Source of the DNA: Populus alba
Lineage: Eukaryota; Streptophyta; Magnoliopsida; Malpighiales; Salicaceae
DNA length: 64,000 nucleotides
Direction of reading: 5' to 3'
Assembly: GCF_005239225.2 (NCBI RefSeq)
Contig: NC_133284.1
Location: 2,695,770 to 2,759,769, forward strand
The position numbers and the translations under genes were made by a program. The notes beneath the pieces were generated by a model that searched no databases, was not told the DNA's origin, and was given only the letters and a program-made list of their open reading frames with translations. Positions 36,415 through 48,721 of the stretch are shown here, in pieces (the stretch's first letter is position 1; each line of letters starts with the position of its first letter).

Positions 36415-37075
36415 CAGTGCTCTAGTTTGGCACAGGCGGCTTAATTGACTTGGCATGTGACCCTTGCTTGTGGTTCCGAGCAAACGATTTGCCAAAAATT
36501 TACCAGAGCCTGGAGATTTCCCCAGCATTGAGACGTCTGTCAGTCTGAGAAGAGAGAAATATATCATGATTATTGTTCCATTCAGACCGGTGACGCCATA
36601 CTTGCTAAATGCAGCAGGCGGGAGGCATCTCGCCTCTAATATTCAAATAAACAAACTATTTTTCCTTCTAGGGCGGACACCCTGAAACATTACCATCCTA
36701 AGCCACAAGATTTGGATATCATGTTCGTTTTTTTATGCAGCGCCCCGGAGTTCTTGTCTTGCTTGCTTCGCGGAAATGGAAAGGTAACCACAGACGGTTG
36801 CATACTTCAGTCAAACCGGCCATTTGGACTATCTCTCATGGCCGAACCCCCTTCATCAGTGCAGCAGGGGGTTTAAGGTGTTGTCTTCTCAGTGAAGACT
36901 ATGGTGATAAAGCTGTTTCTGTTTTCGAAACTAGGATTGAAGGAGGTGCCAAATCTGACCTGGCATTGTTATCTGTGTTTCGATCCCGTTGTTCCTTTTC
37001 TAGAGAAATAGTTACAGTGCAGTCTCCAAAAGAGGAAAATTAGATGCCAAAGTAACTGATGAGAGCCATTGAAGC
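36415..37075 (+). pseudogene. SKIP5 relic (second copy)
   Basis: Recognisable parts in order are exon 2 (about 36430-36545, with GCATGTGACCCTTGCTTGTG and CCAGAGCCTGGAGATTTCCC), the following intron, exon 3 (about 36590-36665), and exon 5 (about 36739-37000, with ATTGAAGGAGGTGCCAAA). Exon 1, which carries the start of the F-box, and exon 4 are absent, and frameshifts and stops occur. Because introns are retained it arose by DNA duplication and not by retroposition. It stands in the same position relative to beta-galactosidase B as SKIP5 does to beta-galactosidase A. Confidence 0.85.
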
Positions 37076-37660
37076 TGGCATTTGATGGATAGGAAGAAAT
37101 GAAAAGCAGTCAACAATCAAGAATCAACACTGAAACCCTAGCAGTTCCTTACCCTTAAACCACTCTAGCAACAACATCCCTAATTATCCCAGAGAACTTC
37201 CCAGATCTAATTTGGATCAGTAATAAGCCTACCGTGCTCCAGATCTATTGACAGCATAGATGTTGCTTACAAGAACAGAAGACAGCTTGAAGGTTGAGGG
37301 GTGAGGGACAAGATTTCAAAATACTTGTGAAAGAGGCGCTGTAGCTAGCTAGAAAATGAAGAGGCCCCAACATCATGTTATGATTTCATTTCTTAACAAG
37401 TTTCAAGATATGTGCTGACGTGCGTGTATTTTAATGGCGGATAAATGTTAAAAACAATAATATATAAATGGGGGAAAAAAAATGAGACTGGAGATAAAAA
37501 ATCTAAATAATACCACTGAGAAAACGAAAATCCCTTGTTCAATAGAGAGAACTAGAAATAAAAAAAACCCTAACAAAACGAAAAAATCCAAATACGTACC
37601 AATGCAAAAACTAAGAACATTGTTCCATAAAGAACACTAATATAACAAAAAAAAAAAGCC
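37076..37660. other. Spacer between the SKIP5 relic and beta-galactosidase B
   Basis: Non-coding. The right part is probably the 3' UTR of beta-galactosidase B. The last 15 bases are A-rich, as at the same place after copy A. Confidence 0.4.
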
Positions 37661-40600
37661 CTAACAAATAGCCTCCACAGCAAGGGTCTTAATGACATCG
37701 TCACCACAGGTAGTCGAGCCAAATGTGTCTTCAGAAACATCAATGGTGCAAGACTCCTGGCCAACACATGCCTGTGAAGAAGAACAAATGATAAATCAAT
37801 ATTCAATTATTTGTTCGAACACTCGATTGTAACAATCCACAAAACAAGAAAAACCTAGAGGTAAGATCGATTTACCTTCTGGACAATAGATAAGGCATCA
37901 TTCGAGGCTTCACAGGTGCCCTTCGAAAAAGATCCGCATGTCCCTACCGGATTGCCGAAGCTGGCGAATTTAATTGCAGAAACTGGCCTTCCTTGGCATG
38001 AGAGCTCGATTCTCTTCTTCTCCTCAGCATTGACGCATGCTGATCCGATTGCAATAGTTTGGAAATTAACCGAAGAAGGGTCTCCACCAAATTCCTCGAA
38101 CAAGACCAAAGTGTTATCACCTTCGTTGTTAAGGAAGGATCTAGGAACATGATACCTGTAGAGAAGGAACAGAACAGGACATCAGATCATAGTCACAGCA
38201 AAAAATCATATAAAAAACAGTTCTTGAAAAACACTATTACCATCTTTGAGTTGGTTTGCCACAATTGGTTACACATTTGTTGTTGTCGTAGGAGCCTCGA
38301 TAATCGCATGGATCAAGACTGCATCCATCCTCAGCAAGGAAACTTGGCCAGTATCGACCAATGCTGTTGCCATTAACCCACGCTAGACCTTTTCCCAGGC
38401 CAAGTAAATCCACCACAACAGGATCTGTTCCCAGAGGAGCTTTGAAGGCAGCCTACAAAAATAAAAATAAAAAACATATATATATATATATATATGAGCA
38501 TGCATGAAGCTACATGTAATTAATAGATCATTAGGGTTAAGATTTACCTTATACCACGTAAACATCTTGTTCGTGGGGTAATTATCTTGTTGCCATTTCG
38601 AAGAATCAGAGCTATAAAGTTCTTGATGTAAGCCTTCCAATCCAACCTTATAGGACCATTTGTGTGAAGATAAATCTTTAATTATTATCTCATCGTCATG
38701 GTATCCAACAAGCTCCACAGGGCCACGAACACCAGCTTGTGTCAAGTCAAAATTAGCACCATAGTTCTAAGAATAATAAAAAGAACAAGAAAAAAAAAGG
38801 TTAATTAGATGACTAAACAATCAAGAATTTCACTTCAATAAATGATTATATGGATTATTTATAAGATTAATTACCGCAAATCCAACCGTAGCACTGAGCA
38901 AAGTAATGGTGTTTTTCCCCTTGTTTAGTTTTATTTGTTGCTCGAAAACATAATCGAAAACTCCATACTTAGCCCATTGAGAACCTAATAACAAAAAACA
39001 ACAATGTTAGCATCCTAATTAATATATAAAATATTTAATAAAACCTTAATTATAGATAAGAATAATCTGTTTGTTAATTACCGATAAATCCCCCATTAAC
39101 AAATACATGAAGAACTTGACCACTGCCAGTAATCCGAAGAGTCATATTGTCCCCCCATATGGGATCATCTTCCTTAAGACTCACACTGTAAATTAAAAAT
39201 AATTAATTAGGTAATTAATTATCGAATAATATTAAAATAAGAACAGAAAGTATACCTCGTCATGTAGAAGAGATAATCACTGAGATCATTTGCTGCATCT
39301 TTCTGGTCAAGAATCCGATTGACCGAGACCTCTCCTTTTCCAAAAAGAATCGATTTATCGTTCGTCTCGGGCCTCCATGACCATGAAAGAGCAGCAGGCT
39401 CATCCTCAGCAACATTTTTTTTCTTTACCATCACCGATGTTTGAGCTGAAACCTAACAATATTAATTATAAACAATCGTTAAATAAAACTTGAAAAAGAA
39501 TATTTAATAAACTACAGATTTATATAAATTAATTCCATTTACCTTAGCCGTATTGTACACCACATCTTGACAATCAGGCAGTATACTAACAGACCATGCT
39601 GGCACCTCATAATATATGCCTTGAAAATTAATTGTTGTATCGTTTCTAGAGTCTGTGTTGGTCAAAAAGCAGCTCGATCCCTTCTCAGTTGAATATATAG
39701 TGCCCTAATAAATAAATATACAATAATGTTAACATAATATTAAGCTTAATTAATTGTTTCTAATTAAATCCTTGACAACAAAGAAATTATAATACAAACC
39801 GAGACAGAGTGGCCAAAGTCAACTGAGGAGATGTTCCCTCGTGTAAGTGTATCTTCCATGGAGTGCAACACATCATGAAGCTCCTTCAAATGCCCCCATT
39901 TTGGTTGATTCAGATTCCCTATTAAAATCATATAATATATGATCATGATAATTATAATTATAATAAAACGAATAATAACTCAGCTACACAAACAGCTGAT
40001 CGTTAAATAGTTTATTACCATATTCATCTAATGGTGCATCGTAGTCATAAGATGTAGTGATGTATGGACCGCCGGCTGTTCTACCGAAGTTGGTTCCACC
40101 GTGATACTGAAACATATATAATAAATATGTTTAAGCAAATTAATTAATATTGTCATTAAAAAAAAGGATTTATGAAAATATAAGATTTAAACCAACCATA
40201 TAGTAGTTTTGGAAAGTGCCTCCAAGTTGGTAAAATCTTGCTACAGCAAAGGCAAGGTCCTCGGCGGTCCTGTGTGGATCTTTACCACCCCAGCTCTTAA
40301 ACCTAAGGAAATTATTTTAAAATGCTATTAAATTAAATAACATTTTATACACAAACAAGAAATTAAGACAAAGTTTAGATGATAAAAATAAATAAATAAA
40401 AACATATGAGTTACCAGCCGGTCCAATTCTCAGTCCACATTTTAGGACTCGTTGGTCTATTAGGAGTGAATTGGTCACAGTACCAGCCATTGCATGTGTT
40501 GATCTGGTAACAAAAATCAATCACAAGAATTAAATAAAATAAATATTTCTAGAATAAACAATTTTAAAAAAAAAAAAAAAAGTGCACCATCGGTTCTGGA

Positions 40601-41619
40601 GCATCGGACTGCTGGCACATGAGCCATGGAACTCCAATGTGAAGTGACTGAGCCATGTTTGCACACCATTCAATATACGCCTTCCCTTCATCTCCATAAG
40701 ACGACATGACGTTACCATATTCGTTCTCAATCTGGAAACAATTTAATTTGTCAATAAAGAAGAATAATAATTAATGAGTTTATTTAGGATTTAAAATAGA
40801 AAATATATATTAAATAAATGTACCTGGGCAAGAATAACAGGGCCTCCTTGTGATGCAAAAAGATTCTCTTGCTTCACCATATTAACTATCAATGTAGTGA
40901 AATTCCTCATCTCATTCTGAAGACAAAAATCAATTAACAAATTAAATTAATTATAATAATAAATGATTAGTTGTATTAAATACTATAATTAATGCTTAAA
41001 TAACTATTTTCTTACCATGAAAACATCATTAGCAGTTCGCATCTGAACACCAGGCATGTTATGCAACCATAAAGGGAACCCCCTGAGCAATAAAAATTAA
41101 AAGAATTAAAAAATAAATAAACTGGAATTCAATTAAATAAAAAATAAAATAAAAACTATTACATACCCATAATTCCACTCAGCACAAACATACGGTCCGA
41201 TACGAAGAACAGCGTAGAGCCCTTCATCGTGAATTGTCTTAAGAAACCTTATAAGGTCCAGGTTGCCGCTAAAATCATATTCCCGACGAGCAGGTTCATG
41301 AGAATCCCAGAAAACATAGGTTTCAATGGCGTCCAGTCCACCTTCCTTGGATTTCTTAATCAATTCCGGCCACATCTATAAAATTAAAATATAAATTATC
41401 AAGTTGAACATATTATAAAAAATAAATACTGGGATTAATAAAAAAATATAAATATACCTGGGCAGTGCTCCGGGGATAATGGATTGAACCAGACACCAGA
41501 AGTTTATGTTTGCCATCGATGATGATAGCTCTGCCATCGTAGGTAACCTTGCTAGCAGTGGCCCAAGGAGCGAGTGTGAAGAAGAAAAGGGTGGCGAGCA
41601 ATAGCTTTAAAGGATGCAT
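37661..41619 (-). CDS. BGAL: Beta-galactosidase B (GH35, lectin-tailed), 823 aa, 17 exons
   Basis: Tandem paralogue of copy A with the same 17-exon plan and phases. Exons: 41458-41619, 41167-41375, 41016-41082, 40824-40916, 40588-40731, 40415-40503, 40197-40302, 40019-40106, 39800-39918, 39543-39704, 39256-39452, 39082-39185, 38875-38984, 38548-38766, 38241-38452, 37876-38155, 37661-37771. A signal peptide ([20 protein letters not shown]) leads into [16 protein letters not shown]. The catalytic pair is Glu181 (IENEYG) and Glu250 (TENWTGW), and the C-terminal SUEL lectin domain is present. All introns are short and every donor is GT. Exon 1 is 6 nt shorter than in copy A, and exons 9 and 14 are 3 nt shorter. 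Of the two copies, this one keeps the simpler intron structure. Confidence 0.94.
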
Positions 41620-42115
41620 TTTTATTTTTTTTATCGGTAAGCAAAAGCAGAGTGAAAAATAATGTATTTTATGCTTGAATTTATAGGATTATGTATCCTG
41701 TTAGTTGAGATTTACTCAATCTAAAACTCTGTTATGTTTTTGAACAGATATATTTTATCTTAAAATCTAGTCTCCTTAGGTGTCTCTTATTCTATAAATA
41801 TTTTATTTTATTCTAAAATCCGATTACAAATTATCTTTTATTTTATTTTATTTTATTTTATGTACTTTAATTCTGTTTCAGTTTGTGTTTGAGTTTAATT
41901 CCAGAATTTAAGTTTAAGTTTAACTCTTCTAGCTTAGTTGGAAGCAAACATTAATTAATTTTATGTACAAATTAATTTTTTTATATATATGTTTTGGAAC
42001 GTTTCGATATGTTAATCTTAAAAATAATTTTTTAAAAATAAAAAAAATATCATTTTAATACATTTCGGCACAAAAAAAACATTTTAAAAAACAACCACAA
42101 CCACACTTCCAAACA

Positions 42116-42161
<46 letters not shown>

Positions 42162-43940
42162 CCATTCTATAAAAATAAGTAAATAACATATGATTTCAAA
42201 TAATTGAATGTTTTCTTTTATTCTATGTATATTTCTTATCCAAAATATTATTACAATTTATCTTTTATTCACAGCAATTATCTCTTTTGGTCAAAGATTT
42301 AGTCTCGTTTCTTAAGAATATTTGAATCCACGTTAACTCTTCTCACTCAACGCAAACAAACTCTATCCTATTATCCATTTAATAAAATTAAAATAAAATC
42401 CACATAATTAAAAAAAATAGAATATTTTGCATTTAAATTCGGTTTCTTTTTTCATTTCCTCCTTCCTTTAATTTTCTTGTGATTGACATTTTAAAAAAAA
42501 AATTCTTGTTTTATTTTTAAATCTAAAATAAAATTATGATTTTAGATGTTAGTTTTCTAATCAAATTGGACCGCTCAAGAATTGCGAAAAGACCGGGACC
42601 TCCTCGGCTTATTTTCAAGCGACTATAGAATCCCGGAGCTTAGCTAATCAAAACAGCACCACCGGCCTTTCCGGGGGAGGTTTTTGGTGGGACAAAGAAC
42701 TGCTCTTAGGATTATTTTTACCTGTGTTTTAAAACAAGCCAATAAGGATGTCATTCACCACAATGCTTCAAAACAAGAATAATGGATCGATTGAAAATTA
42801 TTTTGTGTTTATAGGATTATTTAATATTTCTTTATTACTTTACGTAGATGAAAGCTGGTTTGTTGCAAGTTCATTAAAAAAACAAGAAACCATTATTATA
42901 TATAAAAACTCTCGATATAATTATTTTTTATTCATTCTTAGTATCAATTTATCTAAAGGCTAATATATATATATATAAGAAAACCATAATAATATTGAAT
43001 AAAAAAAAAACTGACAAGTGATAAAAGGATTAGTATAACAGCCATAATATGCAGAATGACAAGAAACCACAAGCCACCATGCAGAATATCACATGTCAAC
43101 TGGGATTTTAATGCGAGACAGAACAGAGAAGGCATTAGACCACCATAAGAACTGACGAGGACGGTTGCAGTAAGCAGAAATGATGCCCGGATACCTGATA
43201 ATGGCAGCAGTTGAAATGATGCCAAAAACCCTGGGATACCGCAGGAGTCGGCAACTCCCCATATGACACCGGAGGATGAAAAAAAGACAGCAGTCCTATA
43301 GCATCAGGAAGCCAGAGAAAAGGACGTCCGTATGACATCGGGAGCCCAGAAGCAGCATGTAACACCAAAAGACTAGAAGGTAGCAGCTAGCCATAAGACA
43401 TCAGTACCAAATCACCATTGAAGGGCCATTGCAGCTCCTTACTGGTACAATAGATTCTCCTACAGGCTGGAAGAACCGGAGGGAGGTGGTGGGGATCTAT
43501 GGAGAGGAAGCAAGAAGAGAAGGCAGTGCTGCAAAGAGAGAGTTATTTACCACCTGATGGGTCTCACTCTGAAACTGCTCTCACTGCCATTCTCTTAATA
43601 GATTCTATTCAGCTAAAATTAGTTATTCTGCTGCTATATAAATAATCAATCAACAGATTTAACAGCAAATAAAAACCAGGCAAGCAGGGGGATGGGACGA
43701 AGGGTTCGGAACCAAATCAAGTGAAGATGCTGCTGAAAGATTTAAAGCAGTGGGGACTATAGCAATAGAACTGGTCCCTTGATCTTCAAAATGATGCGTG
43801 TAGCAAGCAATAAGCAAAAAGGCAGACACCTTGAAATGCAAGCTACACATAAGCTATGTTCACTGTCTTTCTAAGACAAGCCATGAAAGAGTAATCAAGC
43901 AAGTAATCTTTGCAAAGTGTAAGCTACAAACAAGTATTTA
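41620..43940. other. Spacer with transposon remnants
   Basis: About 41620-41700 should hold the beta-galactosidase B promoter (TATA-like ATTTATAG near 41678). About 41985-42115 is one end of the dispersed element family also seen at 46.36 kb (ending AACAACCACAACCACACTTCC). An (AT)n run covers about 42120-42159. About 43040-43560 is less AT-rich and has several short motifs of the type TATGACATCGGGAG repeated, but no credible gene. Confidence 0.4.
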
Positions 43941-44141
43941 GTGCCTGTTTGCGAATCACCAACCTTTGGCTATTTTCTTACCTTCCATGGCGTTTCGTTC
44001 AAAAGCAGAATTCCAAAACGTTTGGTAATACTTACAAGCTAATATCACAGCCCTTCCACACATGATTTTGCAGTTTTAATTTGTAGCTTTCGAGAAGACA
44101 AGGCCACAGCTCTAAAAGCCATAGCTTTCCCAAACGGACCC
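43941..44141. mobile_element. Candidate MITE, about 201 bp
   Basis: The left end GTGCCTGTTTGCGAA and the reverse complement of the right end, GGGTCCGTTTGGGAA, are similar inverted termini. They are flanked by TA on both sides (43939-43940 and 44142-44143), as for Stowaway-like elements. There is no coding capacity. It lies just beyond the 3' end of the trihelix gene. Confidence 0.5.
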
Positions 44142-44321
44142 TAAATCACATCATTTTACCCCCAACATTATCAGAAATTTTATTCCTTTCATGTAAATTA
44201 AACATCATAAACATTACAAATTTCCATCCCTAATGGGGCATTTTCACCTACAAAACACACAAACCTAATAAGACCTAAAACTCTATAAATTAACACTAAT
44301 CAACAACAACTCTTAGTCCAC

Positions 44322-45452
44322 TTAATTATCACTATCACTATTGTTAACATTATTGCTAGCAGTAATATTGTTACCGGTATGGTGGTGGTGGTGGTGGTGG
44401 TGGTGATTGCCGCTAGCATTCCCTCCCTTTCTCCCATTCTTCAACTGAGAAATCTCCATCTGTGTCTGCATAAAAAACTGCATCCTTTGCAACTCCAACT
44501 CTTTCGCGAACTTCATCCTCGTCTTCTCCATCTCCACCACTTGCTGCAACTTGGCAGTCTCAGCTTGCTCATAAGCTTCCCCAAACTTCAACATTGCTTG
44601 TGTCAACATCCTAATCGAATTCCCCCACCCTCCTTTCTTTTCCTTCCCTCCTCCTCCTCCTTTCCCACCCACTTCCCTCTCCACCACCACTCTCCTCTTC
44701 TTCTGCGGCGGAAAACTACCATCCTCTTCCTCCTCCTCCTCCTCCTCCTCTTCCTCCTCCGCCTCCTCCTCTTCATCATCGTCGTCGTCGTCGTCGTCGT
44801 CGTCCTTACCCCATTTCCGGATCCGAGCCTTCATATTCTGATTCCTCCTGAAATGATACTGGTTACTCCCGCCCCTCCTACTACTACTCCGAACCCTAAC
44901 AGGAATCGCAACTGGAAATTTACTGCCACTACCAACAGCAGGAACCCTCGCAGTAGACCCAATTAGTCTATCCAAAGGATCAAAAAAAGGCCAAGAACTT
45001 ACCCCACCTCCAGAAGCCATTTTCGCTTTCTCCAATTTATACTTCTTCTTCACAGTATCAATTCTATTCTTACATTGGATATCAGTTTTCGCAGATTTTG
45101 AATAATCTTCTCTACTACTTACAATTTCAGCCACATCTTTCCAGTGCTTCTGCTTCAAGTTCCCTCTGCTCAACTCTAAATACCTTTCTCCCCAAGCATC
45201 AATCAACACGGCCGTGGCTCCTTCGCTCCAGCAATCCTCTCTTCCTCCTCCTCCGCTTCCGTTCGCTTTCGACTTCGTCGGCAAAACAAGTGCTAAGCTG
45301 TTGTCAGTCTGTTGTGGCGGCGGGGGTGGAGGCACGGTGGCGGTAGCGGGAACAGTCACGGTGATTCTTCCGTTCGGTGGTGGTGGTGACGGTGACGGTG
45401 AGGAAGACTCGGTGGTGTTTGAGTGCGACTGTATATCATCATCATCATCCAT
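44322..45452 (-). CDS. Trihelix transcription factor, SIP1/ASIL2-like, 376 aa
   Basis: Single-exon nuclear DNA-binding protein. The MYB-like trihelix domain is about residues 74-165, with its conserved aromatic residues in [20 protein letters not shown] and HWKDVAEIV, then [20 protein letters not shown] and [12 protein letters not shown]. The proline/serine-rich N-terminus, a long Asp then Glu tract, a basic PQKKRR signal and a C-terminal coiled coil (about 290-345, [20 protein letters not shown]) follow the SIP1 clade plan. A nine-His run is near the end. ATG 45452 was chosen because the protein then starts MDDDDD; an in-frame Met seven codons upstream (45473) is possible. Arabidopsis ASIL proteins repress seed-maturation genes; this gene's targets are unknown. 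Confidence 0.9.
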   Translation of the reverse strand: MDDDDDIQSHSNTTESSSPSPSPPPPNGRITVTVPATATVPPPPPPQQTDNSLALVLPTKSKANGSGGGGREDCWSEGATAVLIDAWGERYLELSRGNLKQKHWKDVAEIVSSREDYSKSAKTDIQCKNRIDTVKKKYKLEKAKMASGGGVSSWPFFDPLDRLIGSTARVPAVGSGSKFPVAIPVRVRSSSRRGGSNQYHFRRNQNMKARIRKWGKDDDDDDDDDDEEEEAEEEEEEEEEEEEDGSFPPQKKRRVVVEREVGGKGGGGGKEKKGGWGNSIRMLTQAMLKFGEAYEQAETAKLQQVVEMEKTRMKFAKELELQRMQFFMQTQMEISQLKNGRKGGNASGNHHHHHHHHHTGNNITASNNVNNSDSDN

Positions 45453-46007
45453 GACGGAGAGTCGGTAGATCAACGGTCAGATCTGTTTTCTAGATTCTGG
45501 TGAGAGGAAGAGAGTGAGTGAGAGAGAGGAGGAGGAGATGGTTTTTTAGGTGTTGGGTTTTTGATGGATGACGGGAAAGTAAACGGTGACGGTGAAGAAG
45601 TGACACGTGGTGGGAGAAGGATGGAAGAGAAAGGTTGAGGTGGAGGAGTGTGATTGGGGAGGAAATAAATTCCGTCACCGGCAAGGATGGAAGTGCGACT
45701 GGGGATTGTGTTGCCGGCTTGCTAGGTGAAAGCACGTGTGTATGCAACTCCTATGCTTTGTCAAAAGGGATAAAATCATTTATGGTCCCTAAAACGTTTA
45801 CATCTGTTCAACTCAGATCCTTTACTTCTTTTTGTCAATTTGTTTACGAGTTTTTCTGTAACTCAATTTGGTGTAGATGAATAGTTAGGGACTTAATCAT
45901 TGAAAGCAAGGGATTCAAATTGATAGTGGAACAAAGTCAAAGTATTTTTCTACCAAATTGTAATATTTAAGGGATTGTTTTTACCTTACATGTCAACTTT
46001 GGTTTGA

Positions 46008-46048
<41 letters not shown>

Positions 46049-46356
46049 TTTTTTTAAGTGGATGGGGTTTCTAAAATTAACCTTAGCCAATTGACATGTC
46101 ACATGATAGACTCGAAGATTGGAATTGTATTTTGTTTTAACTATAATTTATAATCATTTAATAATATATTTTGGAGATGGGTCCATTGAAAATTAAGTTT
46201 GTTCTGCTGGTTTTGTGAAGCAAAAAATTACAGCTTTTTAATTTTTCACTTTTGCCCGCCTGCCACAAAGGGAAAGAAAACCTTAAGGGCCCACCCAATT
46301 TGTTATTTGCTTCCTTCCTTCTCAACTCAAGTGGGAGTATTTCTTTGGCAATCATC
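45453..46356. other. Trihelix upstream region and spacer
   Basis: GA/CT-rich leader sequence at 45490-45540, then unique sequence, then an (AT)n run at about 46010-46046. No gene seen. Confidence 0.4.
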
Positions 46357-47249
46357 GAGTGTGTTTGTCAGTATGGTAGCGGTTGTTTTTCAAATAACTT
46401 TTCGTGCCGAAATACATGTTATTGATGTTTTTTTATTTTTTAAAAATCATTTTTAACATCAACACATCAAAACGATCCAGAAAGCACAAACCGAACTCAA
46501 TTTTAGAAAAAAAAAATTAAATTTTGACAAAACATCGTTTGGAACGCAATGCCAAACGGTGTCATCATCATCTGCACACTGCCAAGCGAATTCACCTGAC
46601 ACTATTTAAGTGAATTAATTCATGGGTTATTGTTCATGTGAATAGTGACCCCACTATTTATATGAACAGTGTTCATTGAACCGCGTCCAACAAAAAAAAT
46701 CAATTTTTTTAATTGTGTTTTATTCAAAAACTAATATTTAATATTATTTAATAACACCACATAAATTGAAAGGAGATTGCATGATGACGTAGCATTCATA
46801 GAATTTGATCGCAATTCCAATTTTGTTTCTGATGATATTTTACCTAATTTTGTTGCACGCTCAAAAAACCATGAAAACTATAGTCCTTATCGGATGAATT
46901 TCATACGCGATGAAATTATACATAAGTTAATGGAACAATTAAAAATATTGGATATAAAATATTATTTATTTAATGATGTAATAGTTGTAGTTAAATCTAT
47001 AATATTTAAATTAAAAACCATTAATATTAATATTAATATATATATATATATATATTAGTTAGTTTATAACCTCAATTTAAAAAATATATTTAACCAAACA
47101 CATTAAACTACTTTTTATTCAACATCAATTTCAACCACAGTTTTAACCAAACATATATAAATATCAAACCAATCTCAACTAAAATACTTTTTATAAAACA
47201 ACTTTTTTCAAACCACAGCTACAAATGCTATCACAATACCAAATACACT
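46357..47249. mobile_element. DNA transposon with 8-bp target-site duplication, about 893 bp
   Basis: The left end GAGTGTGTTTGTCAGTATGG and the complement of the right end (AGTGTATTTGGTATTGTGAT) are similar inverted termini. They are flanked by an exact 8-bp direct repeat CAATCATC at 46349-46356 and 47250-47257, a length typical of hAT elements. Inside, about 46760-46950 (+) has an open stretch reading DDVAFIEFDRNSNFV and RMNFIRDEIIHKLMEQ, which may be the worn C-terminal end of a transposase. It is otherwise AT-rich and non-autonomous. Related ends occur at about 41985-42115. Confidence 0.7.
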
Positions 47250-47354
47250 CAATCATCCTAGAACGATCGCCTAAAATAACTTGTCTCCTCTTCACTTCAT
47301 ACTTCGAGGATTAAAAGAGAAGCTAATTCGCATTGGAAAAATATTGTACATTAG

Positions 47355-47731
47355 GGCTCTGTTTGATTGCAGGAAAGTGAATTCCCGGAATTCACTTTCC
47401 TGCTTTCCTATAGTGGTCCGGTCAACTTAAAATTAATAACATTGAGAATGTTTCCTTTCGTTATTTCCGATGGCAGAGATGAAAAGCAACTGTTTGTTAA
47501 TTGCACTGTTCCAATAAGAAAAAAAACATTTACTGTTCAAGCCTATAGGGGTAGATTAGTATAATTTTATAGTTTGGTTTTTCCTCATTATACATTTTAG
47601 ATTCATTTTTTATTGTATGATTAATTCATTTCCAGTTCATATACAACCAAACACTGGAAAGTGTTTTCCAGTTCATCCGGAATTCACTTTCCAGGAATTC
47701 ACTTTCCAATTTCCTGCAAACAAACGGAGCC
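47355..47731. mobile_element. PIF/Harbinger (Tourist)-like MITE, 377 bp
   Basis: The left terminus GGCTCTGTTTGATTGCAGGA and the complement of the right terminus (GGCTCCGTTTGTTTGCAGGA) match at 18 of 20. Both are flanked by the trinucleotide TAG (47352-47354 and 47732-47734), fitting a 3-bp target duplication. Sub-terminal copies of GAATTCACTTTCC occur in both arms and make local hairpins. It has no transposase. Confidence 0.75.
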
Positions 47732-47734
47732 TAG

Positions 47735-48720
47735 GTGTGATTTATTAAGGATTACGATAGTGAAATTATGTTTTTGCCCCTAAGAAAAAAAACATTTATA
47801 ACTAGCCTATAGGGGTAGATTAGTATTTTTATAGGGTTCTTTTTGTCACTCTTCAATGTTGAGGGGCATCTATATACAATGGATTTACTTTAGTACCCTT
47901 AAAAGCAATTTTTAACTTAACTATGACCAGAGGTATTGTTTGTTTATACCTTTTTTTAGAATAGTGCAATAACTTTATCACCATTAAAAGGACAATTCTC
48001 AAAGTATTATGGGCCAATTCTTCATTTCATTATGGTTAGCAATAGCTTTTTGGTTTTCAGGGTGATGTTGTCTTTTAACATGTAAAAAAAATAAAAAGTT
48101 AATGATGCAGATGTTAGCCATTTTGTTGTCTTTGAACGGCACATGTGGATGACTGTAGTGGTGGAAAAAGATGTTTTTTCATGCAACTGGATGCTTCTCG
48201 TCATTCTCTTTCTTCCCGAATAGCATGTGTATAATGATGATATCCGGTTTGGTGTTAGCTCAATTTTCTCCCCTTCATTTCTTTCATATGCCTCAGTTTT
48301 TGCATTGCCCATAAAAACAAAGGCAACAAACTTTGAACTTCTTTTCTTTTCAGATTCAACCCATGTTTTATTTGTAAAAATCACTTCAAATTGAAAAGTT
48401 TTTTTAATTTTATCCTTCATAAGTTCATCTCTGGAATTTGATCCCTACTCTTTTACAAAAATATTTAAATGGCTTGTAGATTTTATTTGTTTCGTGCAAT
48501 CTCATCCATATTCTTTTTTTTTTTTTTTCTTAACTCTTTTGTCAAAAATTTTTATAGTTTTTAATTTTATCCTTCAAAACAAATTTATGATTTTTTTCAA
48601 TAATAATAATATTTATTTCAGTTTGGTCTTTCTTCTTTTAATTTTGTATTTGTTTTCTTTTCCATTTTATCAAAGTTTTTATGGTTTTGATCCTTCAAAT
48701 CAAGTTTATGATTTTTTTTC
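47735..48720. other. AT-rich spacer
   Basis: No gene or clear repeat recognised. It is T-rich on the plus strand toward the right, leading into the trinucleotide array. Confidence 0.4.
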
Positions 48721-48721
48721 A

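Noticed and set aside
44379..45346. Long plus-strand frames over the trihelix gene (His/Leu-rich and Pro/Ser-rich)
   Set aside because: Antisense shadows of the GC-rich low-complexity coding sequence; the minus strand has the trihelix domain.
48022..48420. 132-codon minus-strand frame
   Set aside because: Low-complexity Lys/Thr-rich sequence in an AT-rich spacer, without splice sites or a family match.
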